From the NCBI GenBank assembly GCA_900751685.1, contig CAADSR010000165.1:1-28640 (forward strand): a stretch of 28,640 bases of DNA, written 5' to 3'. Origin of the DNA: Clostridia bacterium. GTDB taxonomy: Bacteria; Bacillota; Clostridia; UBA1381. Shown one piece after another: positions 23,501-28,640 of this stretch. Positions within the stretch are counted from its first letter, which is position 1; every line of letters begins with the position of its first letter. The position numbers were made by a program, and so were the translations under genes. A model generated the notes under the pieces. It was not told where the DNA came from and ran no database searches. It worked only from the letters and a program-made list of their open reading frames with translations.

Positions 23501-25295
23501 TTTTATAGTAGGTCGGCGCGGTACCTGCTGCATCGATCGTCATATAGCCCGGACTTGCCGCGCTATAACCGGCAGCTTCATAGGAAAGAACATATTTTGT
23601 ATCTTTCGGAAGCTCTACACCTGTTGCAATGTCATATTCTTTATCCGATTTCTGGTCATACAGCTTGCCGCCTTCCCTTACCACATAAGTGATTGGGAAT
23701 AAATCATCTTTTGCTGTACCGGTTTTTTCCGTTTGGTCTACAACGATCGTAGAGCCTACGATTGGCTGTGTTGTACTCCCATCAACCGCCGCATTCGGCA
23801 CTGGGATCTTAACATTTTTTGCCCGCTCCTTTTCCAGCGCAATAGTATACGCTGAAACTGTCGCAGCGGTAAAATCACTGTTTGCTACAACTGTAATATC
23901 CTTGATTGTTTCATTATACCCGTCTGCTTTTGCATAAACCTTTTGAGGTCCTGCTGTAAGTTGGTATGTTTTTACACCATTTGTTGTAGCTTCATAGGAC
24001 AGGTTTGTGCTCTTGCTCATTTGTGCTGATGTGACCGTTGTCCCATCGTAAGCATCTATGGCAGTAAATTGAATATCATACGCCTTTGCTGAAACTTTTG
24101 TCATAGCAATATCCTGATTATAGTTTCCGCCTTCAATCGTAAACGTCCCTTGTGCAGGAACATACTGGTCTGCTTCTACCTTATAGGTATATGTACCTTC
24201 TTCCAAATCAGCAAATGTGATTATATTTCCGCCTGTACCGCTGGTCGTTGTTTGCGTTTCTCCAATTTGTACCGAATTTTGATAAATAGATACCTTTGCA
24301 TTCGGCAGTGCATCAGAACCATCTTTGATCGTCAAAGTCGCTGTACGCTTCGGCGCTTCCGGCTTTGGAAAGTTTACATATACAGTATCCTTTGAAACAA
24401 ATCCTGCTACATTCTTTAATGCCGATGTATCAGGACAAGTGGTATCTGTACTATCTTGCCAAGGAATAAATGTATTTGCATCAATTGTCTGCCCGTCGTT
24501 CACCATAAAATACATAGAGAATAAACTAACTACTTTATCCTGAGCAAATGTGATTTGATTTGCATAGGTTTCATCAAAAAGTGTTGTTTTATAGGCTCCA
24601 GAGGCTTTTAAAGATTGCATTGTAGAAGGAAGCTGTGTGGTCATTTCTACCCGGACTCCTGTATATCCCTCAGAAGCTTTATCACTGGTATCTAGTGTAA
24701 TTCCTGAATTTGCCCCTGGATTTCCATCTGCAACATATTGGAAGATAGATCCGTGATCATCACCATTTGAGTCACTTGCTGTAATTCCCCATCTGACTGA
24801 CAAAAGAGCTTCTTTTACATCATCAGATACAGTTGAGCTCAAAACATTTTGGTCTGTAAATGAAGACCAGCCATATACTTTGTTTACAATTGCAGTTCTT
24901 AAGTTTGCTGAATCTGTTATCGCTTTTCCGTTATTGTTATTGCTTACATTTTCTACATACGTGATTGGCGTAACTACAGTCGGATTATACTGCATTTTAT
25001 GAATATAGGTAGCAACCGATTTTACGTCATATACTCCCACATCCAGTTTTACGACCTTCGCCTCTTTATTAGATTGAGCAACTAAGGTCTTCAATCCTAA
25101 ATCTGAATATTGTACTACCTGCCCGCCTGCTGTAAGTTTATCCGCTATAGTTGAAAGCCCCTCCGTGGTTGCCGCGTCTATACCATATAAGTTCGACGTT
25201 GTAGCAGAAGCCGTTAAAGGAAGTGCTGTAAACAACGAAGCGATCATGCATAAACACACAATCAACGACAACCCTTTCTTTCTTTTTGCTGTCAT
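20574..25295 (-). CDS. Giant secreted protein with two cohesin-like modules and a degenerate C-terminal dockerin
   Basis: Exported protein of 1573 residues. The ATG at 25295 has GGGGGAA 6 nt upstream and opens a signal peptide (MTAKRKKGLSLIVCLCMIAS..., cleavage near ASA/TT). A first cohesin-like sandwich with an insertion spans about 78-310 (VKLDVGVYDV, FSMYFMV). Carboxypeptidase-regulatory/PEGA-like modules lie at 318-398 and 405-487. A second, clearer cohesin-like module spans about 627-800 (AKVVLRNVKATFGTFGLKYD). Further beta modules follow at 815-985, a divergent InlB-B-like repeat at 1100-1195 (GYRIDKVYLNGAPL) and related modules to 1395. A carboxypeptidase-regulatory module lies at 1399-1482 (VTVSKNGYLNYTITG) and a dockerin-like end at 1503-1564 (GDASWDHGYITLGDAGIV). 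The first calcium loop has one extra residue and the second is shortened. There is no SLH or LPXTG anchor, so retention must come from partners; an adaptor scaffoldin is a reasonable model. Confidence 0.78.
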   Translation of the reverse strand: MTAKRKKGLSLIVCLCMIASLFTALPLTASATTSNLYGIDAATTEGLSTIADKLTAGGQVVQYSDLGLKTLVAQSNKEAKVVKLDVGVYDVKSVATYIHKMQYNPTVVTPITYVENVSNNNNGKAITDSANLRTAIVNKVYGWSSFTDQNVLSSTVSDDVKEALLSVRWGITASDSNGDDHGSIFQYVADGNPGANSGITLDTSDKASEGYTGVRVEMTTQLPSTMQSLKASGAYKTTLFDETYANQITFAQDKVVSLFSMYFMVNDGQTIDANTFIPWQDSTDTTCPDTSALKNVAGFVSKDTVYVNFPKPEAPKRTATLTIKDGSDALPNAKVSIYQNSVQIGETQTTTSGTGGNIITFADLEEGTYTYKVEADQYVPAQGTFTIEGGNYNQDIAMTKVSAKAYDIQFTAIDAYDGTTVTSAQMSKSTNLSYEATTNGVKTYQLTAGPQKVYAKADGYNETIKDITVVANSDFTAATVSAYTIALEKERAKNVKIPVPNAAVDGSTTQPIVGSTIVVDQTEKTGTAKDDLFPITYVVREGGKLYDQKSDKEYDIATGVELPKDTKYVLSYEAAGYSAASPGYMTIDAAGTAPTYYKTSGDQLADTNKVTEVTEVTPVLDPIDDPVYDVVIERGSGDKSNIFTAKVVLRNVKATFGTFGLKYDDSLFKLADTNGFVLNESVGIEEFNQTFESGKNDMAGIEIPAITTGKTSTGAYHAFIWQTKNIGADDAFLDAISGALVATYTFELKPGANIKNVTANSFTVMPYDLTENGAKVIAACDGVWSDAYPFLMEFFRYTDAANVNETSPDDPDAELPEGRIHKSKALANGFYQVAVTELASGEAGNGVYDVITNITYSGFNVASSKIEFIVKDEVGAPVPNAMIDLYDAADCENVDGVIKVKPGAAAAETLTADATGSVAQLVDTSKGQVTYYYAVNKHGYWAYPFEWGTLAGNDAVETEVKPVTSSETGTTTETIVLTTKIYHPVSIKKMESGEITGDAEHVTNAGAEIAYNGVDYLFNIKPDSGYAFTIPVSKTLPIVINGENKYATFNAAKNAFVIPADYIDDTTLAQLPPAADDNGFKSSDIVIKLDSTLVAPAEETYTITANAGPNGTVMKGASDADPASEKTQQIKSGDANKDSDDFIFTPAEGYRIDKVYLNGAPLSSDSYKIEADYSMSYKFVGVDKDQNITVTFGFYDPNDPEGPVVPSKTEAAVSVAVGDKGSAEVTAPAANTATIPGNTTKTFIVDTTKADDKAFTLTVTPESADYVVDSVEAKDTAGTTVELTKTDSSYSFEPAGGKQYTVLVKFKEKNAAESFTVFVNAYVESGVGTISPSGILSYNLGDSPEFTFTTKGNDWEYAGVKVNGELLTGLDGALTNTPQKIPALTGDTTVGATFGEKGYRVTGIVDLSSGAKGASTVLTEPVNTPATVTFTRKSDKKKITQNTTLDRTNATFTVSLPLGTWDVTVSKNGYLNYTITGFEVTTDMDGKVTNFGGTDAPKPIVPLAGDASWDHGYITLGDAGIVANGFLSTASENGKRKANVIDNSDRPSIEDMTFVKVNFGARATTVTYTKFSS

Positions 25296-25324
25296 ATTGT
25301 TTCCCCCATTTCAAATATATTTTT

Positions 25325-25355
25325 ATCTGTGAGGACAGATGCCGGTGTTTCCGGC
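25325..25355 (-). other. Tandem intercistronic hairpins
   Basis: Two adjacent stems in an 82-nt gap: TGCCGG/CCGGCA with a 5-nt loop (25340-25355) and ATCTGT/ACAGAT with a 4-nt loop (25325-25340), sharing one base. On the minus strand they are followed by AAAAATATA, not a U-tract, so read-through into the 1573-aa gene is expected. Position just after the FN3-dockerin stop suggests 3'-end stabilisation or processing. Confidence 0.65.
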
Positions 25356-25377
25356 ACTTATCCAAACAATCCGTACG

Positions 25378-28300
25378 TTATTGTGCTTTATAGTCTGACC
25401 ACTCAATTGATGTTGAATGCTTACCATAATAAGTATTTACAAGTGTCAAATCATCAATGTTGACCTGCCCGTCTCCATTGATATCGCCAGGCACTTTACC
25501 GCTTCCGGAATTACCATAATAGGTATTTACAAGTGTTAAATCGTCAATATTGACTTGACCGTCTTTATTTACATCCCCACCATAGATTTCTAATGTATCA
25601 AGCTCAATTGTATCAATGGATGCGACGTCAATATTGGTGATCTCATACGATGTATAGAATTCATTGTATACCTTTAATGTATAACCTGCCGATACAGCGA
25701 CTGCATCAGTGTCTGCCGCAAAAGTACTTCTGGCCATCTTGCTTTCCGCACTCGGCGTTGCTGAATTCACTGCAGCCTCCAGTGTGAAATCACCGCTAGT
25801 CTCTGTAGATGCCACCTCAGACATATACTGGTTATACAGTACTACCTTCGCTTCCGCACCGTTAGCATTTACTTTACCGGTGATCTTCAACGTCTTACCG
25901 ACTAAGTCAACGCTGCCGTTACCATCTGCATCCTTATTGATGACTGTGTCTGAAACAGTAGGGCTATCATTGACGGTAAAGCTTCCGTCACCGTTGTCTT
26001 TAAAGTCATTTTCATCCTTGACGATGTTCAGGTTGTGGTTGGTTTTCCACAACTCAGATTCAGCGCCTAAGAAGTCCTGGTTATCATACTTTTTAACAGC
26101 AACGACACGGATCTCAATTGCTGACGCTTCCCCTGCAAACACATAGCCGTATTCGCCTCCCGGTGTTACTGCGTCTGCCGGGATCATGATCTTATTGCCG
26201 TCCCCGCCGGTCAGATATTCACCATTTTTCAAGATATAGTAGCCATCGATTGCCCCGACTTCCTCTGGCAGAGGCTGTGGCGCAGTCCAATATACCTTGA
26301 TATTATAGTTACCATCGGAGATACTTCTTGTGATTTTCGGTTGGCCAGCCCCTGTCGGGATCTCGCCCGGTGTTTCCTCTTCCTTCGTAGAAAGGTTCAT
26401 AATTTCAGATTTTTCACCCTCCGCTACGATTGGATCACCACCGTCTACCGGGTATTCCTTAACGGCTGAGATTTGGAAGAAATAATCTTTGTCTATTTCT
26501 GCATCAAATGTACCGCCGTTTACGATTTGGCCGATTAGCACACCGTTATTATAAAGCTGATAGTAGTCTGCATTTTCCTGAGCATCAAATGTAAATGTGA
26601 TTTTTGCTGTTTCTTTGTCATAAGAAGCATTTACATTTGCTACCTTACCCGGTGCTGCATATGCGTCTGCTGGAGCCGTCGCATAAACAATATCGGATGT
26701 CGTTCCTGCTACAACATTATCCGGATCTTCATTATTGATCGGTTCGATCTGGATACTATAATCCTTACCTGCGGTAAACTCATAATCAAAGCTGTTTCCG
26801 CTGATCGGATCCGTGTTGACCTTCGTTCCATTGATAATAATGTTATAACCAGTCGTAGCCATATGGCCTTCCTCAACAGAGCTTTCCCATGTGATCGTAG
26901 CATTCGGCTCACCCTTGACCAGGTTGCCATTGGCATCCTTCTTATTGAAGTCTACCTTGACATTCAACGGTGCAGCAGGTGCATCCGGAGCCACTGGTTT
27001 TTCATCTGTTTTAACTGTGGTAAATGCAAATTTTTCTGATTTTACACCTTCCGTTGAACCATTGATCGCGGAGATACGGAGGATATACGTTGTATCCGCA
27101 TCCGCCAAAAATTCTTCTGTGGTACCTACTAATTGCTTCGGTTCACTAGAGCCCTCTTCTGTATAAACTTCACCATTTACATATAATTGGTAATAATCTA
27201 CCGCAGTATTCGCAGGCTCTGTCCAGTTTAGAGAAACCTTATACCGCCCGCTGCCTTCCGGCTCTACTGTACCGCTCAATTCAGGCGCTTCCGGAACGAT
27301 TTCACGAGTCGAAATGTTCACCGCATTCGATACCTTACTTTCCTGTCCCGCATCATAAAGGGCTGATACACGGAAAATATAATCCTGGTTTACTTCACCA
27401 TGATAAACAATGGATACTATCGTTTCTTCTTGTTCCGTATCCGGATTGTTTACCTGCACATCATAATCCGTCAAGGCTGGAGCTAGCTGGTCTAATGTCT
27501 CAGGCTTTACGATATATTCCTGTGCCCCAACATAGATCTTATAGCCTATCAGGTCTGCCGCGCTTGGCGCTGTCCAGCTCATACGGACATCTGATTTTGT
27601 ACCATCAACTTTGGCGGCATTAAAGCCTGTAGGCTCTTTTGTTGCTGCAACATAAACAAGAAGCGCCCCTGATTTCGAGCTCTCGCCATAAGCATTTGAG
27701 CACGAAATTTGAATCGTGTATGCCTTACCAAACTCAATTGCATAATTTGCAATGTAATCCCCATTTAAGTCTCTATAGAAGTCCTCAGCTGTAACCGTAT
27801 CTGTATAGATTGGTTTGCCTGCTTCATCTACCTTCAGGTCCTCCATTGCTTTACCATTGATATAAACTGTGTAATGGTCGATATCGCCGTTTCCGTTATT
27901 TTCCGGAAGATACCAATTCAGCTTCATATTCTTTCCGACCCGGTCTACACTAACATCCTTCGGCATATCCGGGGCAGTATAAACAATCTTATTATCCTCT
28001 TCCCCGTTGTAGTCCGCGTCGATCACAGCAAGCTTGCCATCCGCATATTGTGTGCCATAATCCTTACCGTCTTCTTTGACGACATTAAGATTATTATAAG
28101 CATAAATATAGGTGCTTGCAGCGCCGCCGCCGTTATTGGTTGCGATGACCCGGATGTTATAAAGGATCCCCACCAACGCATCGTTGATGACATAAGTGGT
28201 ATCTGGCGTCTGTGCTGCCAGGGCGCCATTTACATAAACCTCATAAGTCACCTCTGTGCTGCTTTCAGACGGAAGCCATGTAACCGTGATTTGATCTCCC

Positions 28301-28640
28301 GCATCATTGCTTACATAAGCAGCTGTTCCGGCCTCATTGTCCAGGGCTGGCCAAGCTGGCGAGCTTGGTGCGTTGATTTTTGCAGGTGTCCCTGTAACAG
28401 CGTCACAAAGTTCGCCACCCGCAGAATCCACATCATTGACCGCTTTTACTGCAACGTAATACATCTGCCCATTCGTCAGGCCGCTGATATTATAAGAATG
28501 GATATTGCCGGCAACCTCGCCTACTTCATTTAATTTATCCGGCTGTGCGCCAGCGTAAATGCGGTATTTTAAAATGTCACTGTTACCATCATATTCCGGC
28601 GGCTGCCAAGTCGCTTTGAGCATACCGTTTCCTGTAGTAA
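25378..28640 (-). CDS. Fibronectin type III array with C-terminal type I dockerin, truncated by window edge
   Basis: Secreted-type protein whose N-terminus lies beyond the right edge: the frame stays open through base 28640 (TTGNG before the first visible Met), so that Met is internal. About 1087 residues are visible. They hold roughly eight consecutive FN3 modules, each with a Trp in a TWxxP-like strand and a Tyr pattern such as YxIYVxG/YYQLYVNG (for example MSWTAPSAADLIGYKIYVG). A carboxypeptidase-regulatory-like module precedes the end (TLKITGKVNANG..., YTSYEITNIDV). The dockerin (last about 60 residues) has two near-identical calcium loops, DVNKDGQVNIDD and DINGDGQVNIDD, each followed by LTLVNTYYG. 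It is canonical and should bind a cohesin in a calcium-dependent way. No catalytic domain is visible; any enzyme or ligand-binding module would be in the missing N-terminal part. It is the first visible gene of the leftward block. Confidence 0.85.
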   Translation of the reverse strand, partial: TTGNGMLKATWQPPEYDGNSDILKYRIYAGAQPDKLNEVGEVAGNIHSYNISGLTNGQMYYVAVKAVNDVDSAGGELCDAVTGTPAKINAPSSPAWPALDNEAGTAAYVSNDAGDQITVTWLPSESSTEVTYEVYVNGALAAQTPDTTYVINDALVGILYNIRVIATNNGGGAASTYIYAYNNLNVVKEDGKDYGTQYADGKLAVIDADYNGEEDNKIVYTAPDMPKDVSVDRVGKNMKLNWYLPENNGNGDIDHYTVYINGKAMEDLKVDEAGKPIYTDTVTAEDFYRDLNGDYIANYAIEFGKAYTIQISCSNAYGESSKSGALLVYVAATKEPTGFNAAKVDGTKSDVRMSWTAPSAADLIGYKIYVGAQEYIVKPETLDQLAPALTDYDVQVNNPDTEQEETIVSIVYHGEVNQDYIFRVSALYDAGQESKVSNAVNISTREIVPEAPELSGTVEPEGSGRYKVSLNWTEPANTAVDYYQLYVNGEVYTEEGSSEPKQLVGTTEEFLADADTTYILRISAINGSTEGVKSEKFAFTTVKTDEKPVAPDAPAAPLNVKVDFNKKDANGNLVKGEPNATITWESSVEEGHMATTGYNIIINGTKVNTDPISGNSFDYEFTAGKDYSIQIEPINNEDPDNVVAGTTSDIVYATAPADAYAAPGKVANVNASYDKETAKITFTFDAQENADYYQLYNNGVLIGQIVNGGTFDAEIDKDYFFQISAVKEYPVDGGDPIVAEGEKSEIMNLSTKEEETPGEIPTGAGQPKITRSISDGNYNIKVYWTAPQPLPEEVGAIDGYYILKNGEYLTGGDGNKIMIPADAVTPGGEYGYVFAGEASAIEIRVVAVKKYDNQDFLGAESELWKTNHNLNIVKDENDFKDNGDGSFTVNDSPTVSDTVINKDADGNGSVDLVGKTLKITGKVNANGAEAKVVLYNQYMSEVASTETSGDFTLEAAVNSATPSAESKMARSTFAADTDAVAVSAGYTLKVYNEFYTSYEITNIDVASIDTIELDTLEIYGGDVNKDGQVNIDDLTLVNTYYGNSGSGKVPGDINGDGQVNIDDLTLVNTYYGKHSTSIEWSDYKAQ

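Noticed and set aside
25410..25581. Short direct repeats suggesting a CRISPR array
   Set aside because: There are only two copies and they encode the two halves of a dockerin in frame; no CRISPR array or cas gene is present in the window.
27874..28533. 219-aa open frame antisense to the FN3 array
   Set aside because: Shadow of the FN3-dockerin coding strand; low-complexity Ile/Cys-rich translation.

Overview
The window looks like a chromosomal segment of a Gram-positive, anaerobic, probably gut-dwelling Clostridia (Firmicutes). The reasons are strong GGAGG-type ribosome binding sites, consensus sigma-A promoters, U-tailed hairpin terminators, a cobalamin methionine synthase without the AdoMet reactivation domain, SLH-anchored surface proteins, type I dockerins, a GH112 phosphorylase and a class I c-di-GMP riboswitch. 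Genus cannot be read from the sequence. Both window ends cut genes: the methionine synthase on the left and a large fibronectin-type dockerin protein on the right.

Layout. 1-2083 (+): 3' part of metH. 2280-6371 (-): a secreted LamG/Ig/GH43-like/GH30 glycosidase, probably acting on arabinogalactan; it is convergent with metH and shares a bidirectional terminator with it. 6586-7920 and 7979-8845 (+): a MATE exporter and an M14 metallocarboxypeptidase. 8985-11828 (-): a secreted protein with three SLH modules, preceded by a c-di-GMP-I riboswitch, a terminator hairpin and a sigma-A promoter. 12207-12890 (-): a seven-helix membrane protein. 13050-15197 (-): cytosolic GH112 galactosyl-HexNAc (or galactosyl-rhamnose) phosphorylase. 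15362-15930: an AT-rich patch with a small hypothetical gene divergent from an Xre-type repressor, with paired operator palindromes between them. 16041-16116 (-): tRNA-Trp(CCA).

16263-28640 (-) is one block of four large secreted proteins read leftwards: FN3-array plus canonical dockerin (partial, 25378-28640), a 1573-aa protein with two cohesin-like modules and a degenerate dockerin (20574-25295), an SLH-anchored protein with an N-terminal cohesin-like module and five Ig-like repeats (17380-20400), and a small cohesin-like/dockerin protein (16263-17357). The gaps carry GC-rich hairpins without U-tracts rather than clear terminators, and the last two genes are about 20 nt apart, so at least part of the block is an operon. 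It resembles a cellulosome-type cohesin/dockerin/SLH assembly but has no catalytic domain inside the window. The working model (inference) is a non-enzymatic, wall-tethered adhesive or scaffolding complex.

The most promising items are this scaffold-like operon, the compact c-di-GMP riboswitch controlling an SLH protein, the GH43-GH30 fusion, the perfect palindrome inside the spacer of the consensus MATE promoter, and the Xre operator pair next to the tRNA-Trp 3' end.
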